Of a DNA stretch of 12,185 nucleotides, positions 1 to 8,732 are shown one piece after another (position 1 is the stretch's first letter; each line of letters starts with the position of its first letter). A model generated the notes under the pieces. The model searched no databases. It was not told the DNA's origin and worked only from the letters and a program-made list of their open reading frames with translations. The stretch lies in the NCBI GenBank assembly GCA_032988165.1, contig JANTQF010000579.1, positions 1-12,185 on the forward strand, in the 5' to 3' direction. A program made the position numbers and the translations under genes. This DNA comes from Emmonsiellopsis sp. PD_33 (Eukaryota; Ascomycota; Eurotiomycetes; Onygenales; Ajellomycetaceae).

Positions 1-87
1 ACACAAAATAGGACATCACAATAATCAATGCAGTATAGTATATGAATCAAAGAGTGTTGCTGCAGCTAGGATTTACACTGAATAAGA

Positions 88-834
88 TTATTCTAGAGGT
101 AATAAAGGAATAAGCTCTGGTAATCTCTTTCCCTCCCCCTCCCCCTCCCCCTCATCAACAGCAAACACCACCCTCGCCCACAAACTACACCCCCGACACC
201 CCACAACCACCTCCCCCCTCTCCACCTCCCTCTCCAAATCCTTCTCAGACACCAGGAACCCACCCTCCTCCCCGCAGCGGCACGAATGGTACCATATCCC
301 AGTAACAACACCAGTCCCATCATCATCAGCCTCCGTCATATCATCCAGGTCAAAAGTCTCCATGCCGGTTCGAAACATCGTATTATCTTCAGTGGACCCA
401 TTAGCAGCAGTAGTAGCAGTATTATTTATCATCCCTGATGATGATGATGATGATGACAGCCGTAGTTCCCGATCATACCCCGCGCGCGCCGTCGGGTCAG
501 CGAGCGTTTTGTACGCGCTGGTTATTTGGTCGATTGTGTATTTGATTTTGGGGTGGTTATTGGCATCTGCTCCACTGGTATTGTTGGCACTGTCTGTCCC
601 GCTATTTGTACTCGTTGGTTGCGAGATTGGCGCTGTGCTGTTGCCGTTGGTGTGGCTGGGTGTGGAGATCGGTGTGTTCGTCCCGGAGCGAGATTTGTCT
701 TTATCAGGATGGTGTTTTAGGAGGGCGCGGTGGTAGGCGAGTTTTAGATCTTGTTTGAGGAGGGGGTGGCGGGGTGGGTAGGGGATGTTGAGGATTGAGT
801 AGTGGGTTGGTGGTGGTGGTGGTGGGGGGGTCAT
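88..834 (-). CDS. DPH4: Diphthamide biosynthesis protein 4 (J-domain plus CSL zinc finger)
   Basis: Single-exon gene read as 248 residues. A poly-Pro start (residues 3-9) leads into a J domain (about 11-124) with the HPD triad at 42-44, which stimulates Hsp70-type ATPases. A CSL-type zinc finger follows, with ligands C185, C187, C213 and C216 and the C-S-L tripeptide at 216-218. J domain plus CSL finger is the signature of Dph4/DNAJC24/Jjj3, an iron-binding co-chaperone needed for the first step of diphthamide formation on eEF2 in the cytosol. The J domain is split by a Ser/Thr/Asn-rich insert of about 48 residues (48-95), so the protein is longer than I would expect for the family. A Ser run at about 126-133 and a Gly-Glu repeat at 228-235 are other low-complexity parts. 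The start at 834 was chosen because the J domain begins right after it. The frame stays open upstream to an ATG at 1143, but that extension shows no domain. Confidence 0.85.
   Translation of the reverse strand: MTPPPPPPPTHYSILNIPYPPRHPLLKQDLKLAYHRALLKHHPDKDKSRSGTNTPISTPSHTNGNSTAPISQPTSTNSGTDSANNTSGADANNHPKIKYTIDQITSAYKTLADPTARAGYDRELRLSSSSSSSGMINNTATTAANGSTEDNTMFRTGMETFDLDDMTEADDDGTGVVTGIWYHSCRCGEEGGFLVSEKDLEREVERGEVVVGCRGCSLWARVVFAVDEGEGEGEGKRLPELIPLLPLE
131..152 (-). repeat. C5T hexamer repeat / G-quadruplex motif in the DPH4 coding strand
   Basis: The plus strand has CCC, then three CCCCC blocks each separated by one T. The DPH4 coding strand and mRNA therefore carry four G-runs with single-A loops, a canonical G-quadruplex pattern. 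The repeat encodes the Gly-Glu run near the C-terminus, about 45-65 nt before the stop codon. Confidence 0.7.
437..456. repeat. (GAT)n trinucleotide microsatellite inside DPH4
   Basis: About 6.7 units of GAT on the plus strand. Read on the minus strand as TCA codons, it encodes most of the Ser run that separates the J domain from the CSL finger. Length variation here would keep frame and change only a linker. Confidence 0.8.
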
Positions 835-1598
835 TGTTGCGGTGATGGCGGGGATGAGGAGGAGGGTGGGATCGAGGGTTGGTTGTGAGTTTGTGCGGTG
901 AAGCTGAGATGCGGTGGCATTATTGGGAGTATCTGGAGGCCATGCTGGGTATTTTGAGAGGGTTGTTGGAGGCGGTTTTGTCGTCGTGGGTTTTTGGCGG
1001 AGGGAAGTTGTGTTGGACTGAGCTACGAAACTTTTTTTGAGGATCGCCGGCCGCGGCCAGGGGTCCCCGCCACTGAGGTCACATCTGGAACTTCTATTCA
1101 ACAACCAGTTACTGTAAACAAAGTCTTGGGGAAATGAATCCAAGTCACAACATGTTCAATTTTTTTGTCTGAATTCTTAATGCCTTAGTCCACCAATAAA
1201 TGCCAGGCAAACAGTAATCTTTCAGATATCTTTCCACCCCTATTTGGGTTTGTCTGTTCCTGCTCTCTCCATTTTTCTCTATCCTGCTTCTAAAAAAGAA
1301 AAAAAGCACCTGAAAATATCGAGAGATATCGTACAACCAAAAGGAACAAGGGCATGGCCAGAAATATCACAGCCCGCAAAGTCAAACCGAAACAAGGGAG
1401 TAGAGATCTGTCTAGTGTATACATTCAAATTTGATATATGAAGGAGCAACGAAAAAAAAGGGGGAAAGACGATAAAGGAAAGTGTGGCGCCACAATGCCA
1501 GGACGAGATAAATTAGTAGATTCTAGAAGGGATATCGAACGCTAATAAATGATGCCGCGCTATGCAGGCTAGGGAGGAGGTCTCGAGAGGCGGGCTAT
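835..1598 (-). promoter_or_regulatory. Intergenic: DPH4 leader/promoter and CCP1 3' flank
   Basis: This 764-bp stretch has no convincing gene. From 835 to 1143 the DPH4 frame remains open but encodes Pro/Thr/Ser-rich sequence without a domain, so it is probably 5' UTR. From about 1145 to 1598 it is AT-rich, with A-runs and TATA-like elements suited to the DPH4 promoter and the CCP1 3' UTR. I cannot place a transcription start or a poly(A) site. Confidence 0.5.
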
Positions 1599-2887
1599 TT
1601 ACTCGGAAGTCTTGAACTGGTATCGGTCCTCAGCCTTGGAGGCGAAAGGGACACCGAGCTCGAGGAGCTTGACGAAGGCATCCGAGAACTCCTTGAAGAA
1701 GACCTCGCTGTCCTTGGCGTATCTATCAACGTGCTTCTTGAAGACCTTGTCCTTGACCAGGGCCATGTCGGTAGGCAGCATCATGAGAGTCTTGGTCTTG
1801 TTGTCGGTGTACTGGGCAGGGCCATTCCACTATTCATTGTTAGCTAGGGTTCCAGTAAAAGATTGAGAGTGCAGTTCCGCGTACCTTCTTCCAGGACCAC
1901 TTCTCATCAGCCAACAGCTTGAAGAACTCGTTGGTGAAGACAGTAGGGCTGAAATCCCAGGGTCCGTCGTAACCAGATCGGTCCTTGTGAGCGCGGCCAA
2001 GAGAGTGGGCACCGCTGAGGGCAACCATCTCGCGGTCATCGAAGCCCATGCGTCCGAAGATAGCTCTGATGTGGTCCTGGGTCTTGGAGGCGTCAGGGAG
2101 ACGTCCGTCGGGGGTACAGGCAGAGACGTCTCTGTCCTGGCGGCCAGGGCGCCATGGGATGACGGGTCCCTGCATCTCCTGGATGGCGCAGACACCAGCA
2201 AGAGTCCACAGATCGCCGTAGGAGATCCAGGGGTATTTGGCTATCAGGAGCTGTCAGCGTCTGCAAGTATTGTATACGTGTCCTTCACATACCCTTAACT
2301 GGCTCGAGGAAGTCTCTGGCGGTCTTCAGACCAGCGTTGGCGCCATGGTCAGACTCGGGAGAGAAGCGCATAGTCGCACCGTTGCTTCCTCCAGTTCCGG
2401 TCTCCTTATCGTAGGTGCCGCTTGCGTGCCAGGCGAGGCGGACAAGGACCTGAAATAAGAGAGCAGACATCAGCATCCGCCAGACAATTAACACATTGAT
2501 AGAAAAAAGACTTACTGGTCCGTAGCTGCCATCATCATATTCGTCCTTCTCGACGAGGAGCTTGGCAACATCGTCGTACACCTTCTGGTAGTCGTCCTTG
2601 GTGGGAGTGAAGACCTTGGATTCAGCGCTGGCGTTCAGGCCATCGGCGTTCACATAGTAGAAAGCACCAGCACCTCCGAGAGCAACGGCGGCGAGACCAA
2701 GGTAGAACGGGGCCGAGGACTTGCCAGCCTCAGGGCCCGAGGCATATCCTCTGCGGCCAGACGCCCGGAAGGTTTGGGCGGGGAGGCTGAAGCGGGCATT
2801 GCGGGCAGCGGAAGCTCTGACCGAGGAGGAAGCGCTGGCGGGGGTTGCGCAAGCGAAAGCGCGGAGAGTTCTAGCGGCAGAAGCCAT
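1599..2887 (-). CDS. ccp1: Cytochrome c peroxidase, mitochondrial
   Basis: Four exons on the minus strand: 2887-2516, 2449-2293, 2240-1885 and 1829-1599. The introns of 66, 52 and 55 nt all have GT and AG ends and keep frame, giving 371 residues. The enzyme reduces hydrogen peroxide using ferrocytochrome c in the mitochondrial intermembrane space. Residues 1-50 are Ala/Arg/Ser-rich with almost no acid, a typical presequence. A hydrophobic segment (about 61-78) follows, the bipartite signal seen in yeast Ccp1, which is matured by the matrix peptidase and then by rhomboid. Distal haem-pocket residues are R128, W131 and H132. The proximal haem ligand is H255 in a SGAHSLG motif. W271 in GPW matches the radical-forming Trp191 of yeast, and D316 in LPTD matches Asp235. 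The upstream in-frame ATG at 3109 was rejected because it lies inside the CCAAT cluster. The gene is divergent from MetAP2. Confidence 0.96.
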
Positions 2888-3047
2888 GGCTGTGAACGGG
2901 AGAGGGGAGACGGGAGCTGGGCAGGAGAACGAGCAGGGAGGAGGAGAGCAGAGAAAACGAGAGCAGCCAGAATCGGAATTCGGGGGGATTCGAGATGATA
3001 AAAAAGATATCGGAGCCAGACGAGCCGGTTCGGGGACCTGGCGGCGC

Positions 3048-3054
3048 TGAGTCA
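3048..3054. promoter_or_regulatory. TGAGTCA bZIP site (AP-1/Gcn4 type)
   Basis: A perfect TGAGTCA heptamer lies about 160 bp upstream of the CCP1 start codon and 16 bp from the nearest CCAAT box. This is the classical site for Gcn4/CpcA and AP-1-like bZIP factors. Binding is inferred from sequence only; a 7-mer can occur by chance. Confidence 0.45.
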
Positions 3055-3069
3055 GCCCGCCGCCGCCAG

Positions 3070-3117
3070 CCAATGGAAGGCGCTGGAATTTCACCCCCGC
3101 CGCTGCCATTGGCCAAT
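3070..3117. promoter_or_regulatory. Cluster of three CCAAT boxes including palindromic ATTGGCCAAT
   Basis: CCAAT occurs at 3070-3074. The palindrome ATTGGCCAAT at 3108-3117 holds one box on each strand, and the plus-strand box reads CCAATCA, which fits the preference of the Hap/CBC complex. The boxes lie about 180-230 bp from the CCP1 start. CBC, with HapX in aspergilli, controls haem and iron-using mitochondrial proteins, so control of this haem peroxidase is plausible. That last step is inference. Confidence 0.6.
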
Positions 3118-3301
3118 CACGTCTGGTGGGGCCGGAGTCATGTGATATCGCGTTTGTGGGCCCGGGTCATGTCCGCGGCTTCACGATTTCTGTCCAACAT
3201 CATTTTGTGCTGAAGATCATGATGGGGTGGGATGGATGGATACTTCGAGTGTTCCATTGTAGATGTGGCCGGGGAGACGATGGTTGCCACTGACATTCTG
3301 G

Positions 3302-3321
3302 ACATTTGTTACATTTGTTAC
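3302..3321. repeat. 9-bp tandem repeat, two copies
   Basis: ACATTTGTT occurs twice head to tail, followed by AC, about 205 bp upstream of the MetAP2 start. It could be a paired factor site or simple slippage; no known motif is claimed. Confidence 0.5.
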
Positions 3322-3523
3322 TTGGCCCAACTAAAAGTGACTAGGCAATGAACGGCCAATCAACCAACTAGTTAACTACCGCCAAGAGGTCTAGCACTCA
3401 TCAGCTAACATGATCTCAAAGCAACCTCCAAGAGTCCAAACTGATCACATCATCCGTCGTCGGAATCACCAAAAACCAGCAAATATCAGGGAACCAACTG
3501 ATGAACCAGCCCCGTCAGCCAGT

Positions 3524-5314
3524 ATGGGATCTAAATCTCCTGAGCGGAAGCACCCGCACCAAGATGGTGACAATTCCCACCCCGACAAACCCAAAGAAGT
3601 CCCCAACCCAAACACCATCCGTTTTGCAGACGGCTCTGCTGGGGGAGGCGAAGCGAACGGCGACAGCGATGGCGCCGACGATGATGATGACGACCTCGAA
3701 GAGCCCCAGGCGTCCGGGATGACTGCTGAGCCCGCTGGTATGTCCGAGTAAATGGGTTGCGTAGAGGTCGCCCACGAGACTGACTCCCCGTCGCATTCAA
3801 TAGACAAGAAAAAGAAGCGCAAAAGACGAAACAAGAAGAAGAACAAGAAGAAGCAACAATTTGCAGTGACCCAGTCTTCTCCCCCCCGTGTGGCCCTGTC
3901 AACTCTCTTCCCAGCTGGAACCTACCCGAAAGGCGAGTTCGTAGAATACAACGACAACACCGCCCGAACCACCGGTGAAGAGACCCGCTATCTGGACCGC
4001 ATGACCTGCTTCGATGATGATTTTCTCAAAGACTACCGTCAAGCTGCAGAAGTCCATCGACAGGTCCGCCAATGGTCCCAGCAGCACATCCGCCCCGGCC
4101 AGTCCCTGACCTCCATCGCAGAGGAAATCGAAGATGGTGTGAGAGCGTTGACCGGTCACCAAGGCTTGGAGCCAGGTGATAGCCTGAAGGCTGGAATGGG
4201 CTTCCCGACCGGCCTCTGCCTGAACAACGTTGCTGCCCATTTTACCCCAAATGCTGGCGCCACTGAGGTCATCCTCGGCCAGGACGATGTTATGAAGATC
4301 GACTTTGGCGTGCATGTCAATGGGCGAATTGTGGATAGCGCGTTTACTATGGCGTTCAACCCAGTTTATGATAACCTTCTTGCATCTGTCAAGGATGCAA
4401 CGGATTCCGGGATCAAGGTGAGTTTGAATCAACAACCACATTGCCAGGGCCCCTTCCTTAACATATTCCATAGGCTGCCGGAATTGACGCAAGGATGAGA
4501 GACATCGGCGCTGCTATCCAAGAAGCCATGGAAAGCTACGAGGTAGAAATCAAGGGCAAGACCTTCCCCGTGAAAGCAGTCAGGAACATCACCGGCCATG
4601 ATATCCTCCGCTACAAAATACATGGTGGCAAGCAGATCCCCTTCATCAAAAACTCCAGCAACCAAAAGATGGAAGAGGGCGAGATCTTTGCTATCGAGAC
4701 TTTTGGCAGCACGGGGAAGGGTTACTTGTGGGACGATGTTAGTGAAAGATTCTTTCCCCCGGGCTGGAATTGGCTGCAAAACGTCACAGTGATGCACCTC
4801 GCTGGAGAAATGCAAATACTAATAATAATTATAGAAAGGGATATACGGCTATGGTAGAAACTACGACGCCCCCGCGAACCCGCACCTGAGACTCTCCTCA
4901 GCACGGTCCCTCCTCAAGACCATCGACGAAAACTTCGGCACCCTGGTCTTCTGCCGTCGATATCTCGATCGACTAGGCGTGAAGAAGTACCTGCTTGGGG
5001 TAAGCTGGGGGGCCAAAACAATTTGATTGATATATACGTATACTTATAGCCCTTTTAGATGAACAACCTGGTCTCCAACGGGATCGTCGACTCGTATTCT
5101 CCTCTGAGCGATATCCCGGGGTCATATGTTGCCCAGTTTGAACATGTAAGATCTTTTAAATCTCCTAGCACCCACACACACACACCACACTGAGAACAAA
5201 TACCGCTCTTTCTATGGCGTACTTGGCGTAGGCAAGCTGACGAATGATATAAAATAGACTATCCTGCTGCATAGCAATGGGAAAGAAGTCATTAGCCGCG
5301 GCGATGACTACTAA
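3524..5314 (+). CDS. Methionine aminopeptidase 2
   Basis: Six exons: 3524-3737, 3804-4417, 4474-4737, 4835-4999, 5059-5145 and 5258-5314, giving 466 residues. The five introns (66, 56, 97, 59 and 112 nt) have GT-AG ends and keep frame, and two have a clear CTGAC branch site. The enzyme removes initiator Met from nascent proteins with a small second residue and is the type-2, fumagillin-sensitive class. All six di-metal active-site residues are seen: H217, D238, D249, H318, E351 and E447. It ends in SRGDDY, as the family usually does. Before the catalytic domain are an acidic run (Asp at 52-57) and a polybasic block (73-88), the bipartite tail that links eukaryotic MetAP2 to ribosomes and eIF2. 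The start at 3524 gives the MGSK N-terminus I recall from fungal homologues and has A at -3. An in-frame ATG at 3410 would add 38 residues. Many Eurotiomycetes have several MetAP2 paralogues, so the paralogue number is not assigned. Confidence 0.95.
3738..3803 (+). other. MetAP2 intron 1, length a multiple of three, with an in-frame stop and ATG
   Basis: The 66-nt intron starts GTATGT, has a CTGAC branch site at 3780-3784 and ends CAATAG. It must be removed because TAA at 3749-3751 is in frame. ATG follows at once at 3752 in the same frame, and that frame reads through the rest of the intron into exon 2. Removal joins the acidic N-terminus to the polybasic block, creating D72 at the junction. 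Confidence 0.85.
5173..5184. repeat. (CA)6 microsatellite in MetAP2 intron 5
   Basis: Six CA units in the 112-nt last intron, within a longer CA-rich patch. It sits well upstream of the CTGAC branch site at 5237-5241, so length change would probably be tolerated. Confidence 0.7.
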
Positions 5315-5934
5315 ATGAAACAACTAAACTGAGTCTTCGGGCGAAGAAGGAATTTGGATTCGTTTTTTTCATTTTTCGTGTTCACCCGCCCTTTCATTCG
5401 ACACAGTCTGTACACGGAGTAGTTCGAAGTGCTTCAGGCTGCTTTCATCCATCCAACTGCAAGGAACAGGGTTTGTCCTGTGCTCTTGACAACCACGCTC
5501 GTTTCGCGGATGATTTATATGACTATTGGAAATATGTGGCTAGCTAGTTCACGTCTGCGTCTGCTTCTGCGTCTATACAGATATGCAAATGAATAGTTAG
5601 CTAGCTATATTTTCTCCATGGAAGTACAGGTTCCTCCTGAGAAGAGGAAATGAGCCCCATGGAAGGGAGCTGAGATAGATTCCTTGTAGCATGTTCCCTA
5701 CCCATAATGCGGACGGAGTAAATAGTAAAAAGGAGCCATTGCTGCCTAACCCCCACCCCCCCCTCTCTCTCCTAGCGGACAATGTCATACATAGCCTTCT
5801 TATGTAGAAATTTTCCCAGTCCCTCATCCATGCTTGACACTTTCGGTTCATGGGATTGGTTTTATAAGTTTTTGTTTGTTTGGATGGTAACTCATAGGCA
5901 AGGGTAGTGTTTGCACATGCATAGATTATATTGC

Positions 5935-5952
5935 AAAAAAAAAAAAAAAAAA
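5935..5952. repeat. A18 homopolymer tract
   Basis: Eighteen consecutive A on the plus strand about 620 bp downstream of the MetAP2 stop. It may be a nucleosome-depleting tract or a slippage-prone run. With no neighbouring element or target-site duplication, retroposition is not supported. Confidence 0.85.
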
Positions 5953-6132
5953 TTAGAACCCCAGCCAGGACATATCCAAATATTCCCCTCAGCCCTGATG
6001 TCATAACATATTCATTCCCCGGAGGAGAGAATAAGACCGGCTGTAAACTGACTGACTGGCTATTCATAAAGGGGGCTCAAGTGCCGGGAAGATATCTCCT
6101 AATCGAGTAGTTAGGTACTAGTCGTGTGTCAC

Positions 6133-6160
6133 ATCGTCGCGCTACGCGGAACGCGACGAT
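6133..6160. repeat. GC-rich 9-bp inverted repeat with 10-nt loop
   Basis: Arms ATCGTCGCG (6133-6141) and CGCGACGAT (6152-6160) are perfectly complementary, with a 10-nt spacer. It stands out in an otherwise AT-rich flank. It could be a stable RNA hairpin near a 3' end or a dimeric protein site with a CGCG core; neither is proven. Confidence 0.7.
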
Positions 6161-6450
6161 AACGAAAGAGGGATTCTGCATATGTTGTTTGTCATATTAT
6201 AGATCGGCTTTTATAGAGCGCGTCTGGCCGCATACATGGTACGTATGAGGTCCAATGAGTAGAATTAGAGAAGGAGGGGTTGGGCACCCAGACAGAAGTT
6301 GTTGATATATGTGCGTATGCGTGTCGTGGGGTTTACCCCCCTTTTTTTCTATTTAATATCGTCTTCATGCTCCTGAGTTTTGGATTTATATTTATCTTTT
6401 TGTTCTGGGTTTGGCAGGATGAGCTTCTTCCTCTAGACAGGTAGTAGGTT

Positions 6451-8290
6451 AGTGCCTGAGGTTGGCTTTTGTGGAGAAGAGAGTTTTGCTGGATCAGGAA
6501 GCCTTTCTTCCAATTTAAAGCTGGTTTGTATATCTCACTATCTCACTTACCCGTCGATTGGCTGCTTATTTTGCTGATATCTCTAGCTTCTGGTATCAAG
6601 CAGTCTTGGTCAAGCTCTCACCGACTCTTCGCCTTCGTTGCTCCAACAACGTCTTTTTTTTCTCGAGCAGCAAAATATTCCAACCGCAAAGCCTGGAAAA
6701 TACCAATCCTACTGCTTCCGGGGGGGCAGTGTTGAGGAAACCAGCGAAAGAGACATGTGTTTCTGTTAAGGGGATGTCCTATCAGGGCATGAAACAATCG
6801 TCGAATGAAGGCCTTGAAACGCTCCATCTCACCACCCGATGCTAGGCTGCTATTCATGGGCTGCTTGCTAGCCAATGGCCCTGGTTTTGGATCCCAAATT
6901 CAACCTCATGCCATCATACTCGAAGCTTCTGGGACCCGGGTTTGGCTTTGACGGCCAAAGGATCATGGCAGTGACGTGTGCTGCGTGCCGGGCACAATCG
7001 GACAATCCTGGGTGATCCCGAATTTCAAAAACATGGCTTCATGACGGCCACCACACCAATGGCTGCGGGAATCCGGGCATTCCTTTGATATGATGGGCCA
7101 GAAACTACCTCTGGGGAGATGCAGAGGGTTAAAAGCTGGAAAGTTAATGCACTGCCGTCCTACTCCCTGACTGGCATCGGAGTAGGGAGTGAAAGAATAT
7201 CCCTGTGGATACTCCGTCCGCGTTGGTTACTGGACGAAGTTCCCAGTAACAGCTGTCCAGGCTGTTCAGGTCCGGCAGACCTACGCTCTCGGGGATAGAG
7301 AGAGGGTCTTCCTGTATTGCTGTATTCCTGTGGCGCGGCCAGGATGCGGCCATCCCTTGGCGCAACCAGTAACCAGATCGGCCGGCCAGCAGATTTGGGC
7401 ATCAGCTAGGATAAATGGAAACGCTGAGAGAGCCGCAGCACAGCAATGACCCAGTGCTGGGACCAATCTCTCCTCGTGCGGCATTGCTGTCGGGTCGAGG
7501 GGTGGCGGACGGTGGAGGCCTGCGTGGTGATGGGTGCTTTGACTAGCTCGACATGTTGCAGCAGCCACCACTCACAGCTATCGGGGGCGGTTTTCCACCT
7601 CGACAACCTCTGCTCGGTGCGGGGAGCATCCTCAATCAGACATGCAGCCGTGCCCAATTGCCCTGCTCTCGCCTTGAAAACCCCCTCCGATGGGGCCGGA
7701 CGGAAGAGGGGTTAGTTATATCATCCTCCATCTCCCCTCCTGAGCCTGTTTCGTTTCGGCCCCCTCGTGCCCAGGCGTCTTGGGGCATCCGCCTCGAGCG
7801 ATATACCGCATCCGCCCTCTGGGTCGCAATCGTTTGCCTCCTCCCCCCAGTCTGACGAGACAAGCCCAGGCAGTTTGTTCTCGGTAGGGTCCATAGCTGA
7901 GCCCCTGCTTGTCTGGCCGGAGCCCGGATATAGCTTAGGACCGCCAGCACATAAACAGACCTGGCTGATCGGATGAGTGATACATGCGGGACATTGGATC
8001 AGAACAGCTCATCCCCGCGCTCCTCTCAGTCCGAGTTTGCACGCAATGACAAGGCAGACAGACTAGCGATGGAGAATCAAGCCGGGGAATGAGGAGCACA
8101 CGTTCTGAATGGCCTCCTTTCGTCCCCACAGCGCTTTTGCCTTTGCCAACGAATACATCACCAGCCGGAGCCTCGTTTTGCAACTACCTCCGCCAACCCC
8201 TTGCTTTCTCGAGCTGTCCGGGTCCAACGGGGCGTTGGTGACAATGCCAGGAGCAAGATGGCTGGATATACATAATTCCCCAACGTTTTA
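6451..8290. other. Long intergenic stretch, no gene recognised
   Basis: No frame here gives a protein I recognise. From about 6870 to 8290 the sequence is more GC-rich, and short frames of 60-106 codons overlap on both strands, as expected by chance at that composition. CCAAT occurs near 6870 and 7055, and a small hairpin (CCAACG, GGG, CGTTGG) lies at 8224-8238. It is most simply a long upstream region for the gene at 8733, or it could hold a non-coding transcript. Confidence 0.45.
8224..8238. repeat. Small perfect hairpin CCAACG-GGG-CGTTGG
   Basis: Six-bp perfect arms around a 3-nt loop, about 500 bp upstream of the cysteine-motif gene. The GC content makes it stable for its size, but such short inverted repeats are common by chance. 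Confidence 0.45.
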
Positions 8291-8732
8291 AACTCTGGGG
8301 CTATGTTTCCTTCTCCTATTCCGGATTTTACGCCTCACCTTTGGTATTAGACCTTCGCTGCGTTGAATCTCGGGCTCTCGCCTCGCCTGCTGTGTTGTAG
8401 CTGTGCTGTAAGCTATAGGGCGACGTCCGTGTGAGTCTAATTGTTGTTGTTGAGCCCGACTATTACGAGGTTGGTTTTCATCTAACCGAATTATCCCCCT
8501 TTCCTGCCCTTTCGTCTGCCTTTTGTACATGTACTTATTATTAAATTCTCCTGCCGCCCCATTTCTCTCTCTGAAGCATTTACTTCTCATCACCCGCCTT
8601 TCCCCCACCCCCTGGCTTTCTTTCGAAGACAGTTTTGGCTACTGCCTGTTCTCGAGCAATATTGATTTTTTGAGCTTTGAAAGTATTTATAGCTGCCACG
8701 GGACTACCTTGAATCCCCGGCAAGTTATCAAC
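8291..8732 (+). promoter_or_regulatory. CT-rich leader/proximal promoter of the cysteine-motif gene
   Basis: Strongly pyrimidine-rich on the plus strand, notably 8490-8625, which is usual just before fungal start codons. The main reading frame is open upstream to an ATG at 8523. That ATG has a T at -3, and the extra 70 residues are hydrophobic and unlike the polar main N-terminus, so the stretch is treated as untranslated. Confidence 0.5.

Larger units (their letters stand above)
2888..3523. promoter_or_regulatory. Divergent promoter between CCP1 and MetAP2
   Basis: This 636-bp region separates two divergently transcribed genes. Next to the CCP1 start (2888 to about 3000) the minus strand is strongly pyrimidine-rich, a common leader feature of well-expressed filamentous-fungal genes. 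GC-rich sequence with CCAAT boxes and a bZIP site lies at about 3040-3120. The MetAP2 side (3190-3520) is less GC-rich and holds a 9-bp tandem repeat. No gene was recognised here. Confidence 0.7.
5315..6450. other. MetAP2 3' flank, no gene recognised
   Basis: AT-rich, with T-runs, repeated TAG/GCTAGC-like words and no codon structure on the plus strand. The longest minus-strand frame (5597-6067, 156 codons) spans the A18 tract as poly-Phe and matches no domain I know. This stretch probably holds the MetAP2 3' UTR and spacer; I see no clear poly(A) signal. Confidence 0.55.

Noticed and set aside
366..376. tRNA B-box-like GGTTCGAAAC
   Set aside because: It lies inside DPH4 coding sequence and no cloverleaf or A box is placed to match.
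362..736. 124-codon plus-strand frame opposite DPH4
   Set aside because: It is antisense to the J domain and Ser/Thr-rich insert; the hydrophobic look is the complement of the DPH4 codons.
2888..3109. 74-residue N-terminal extension of CCP1 from the ATG at 3109
   Set aside because: The ATG lies inside the CCAAT palindrome, so it should be upstream of transcription; the start at 2887 begins a normal mitochondrial presequence.
3738..3764. A 27-nt intron ending at the first AG (3763-3764) of MetAP2 intron 1
   Set aside because: It is too short for a fungal intron, has no branch site, and the 66-nt version has CTGAC at a normal distance and leads directly into the Lys-rich block.
3466..3902. 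Minus-strand frames opposite MetAP2 exons 1-2
   Set aside because: They are shadows of the Asp-rich and Lys-rich codons; the plus strand has conserved MetAP2 sequence and introns.
5935..5952. A18 tract as the tail of a retroposon
   Set aside because: No element body, target-site duplication or reverse-transcriptase remnant is visible next to it.
5597..6067. 156-codon minus-strand frame downstream of MetAP2
   Set aside because: It crosses the A18 tract as a Phe run, lies in AT-rich flank and has no recognisable domain.
7144..8183. Overlapping frames of 61-105 codons on both strands
   Set aside because: Chance frames in GC-rich sequence; neither strand is favoured and none contains a motif I recognise.
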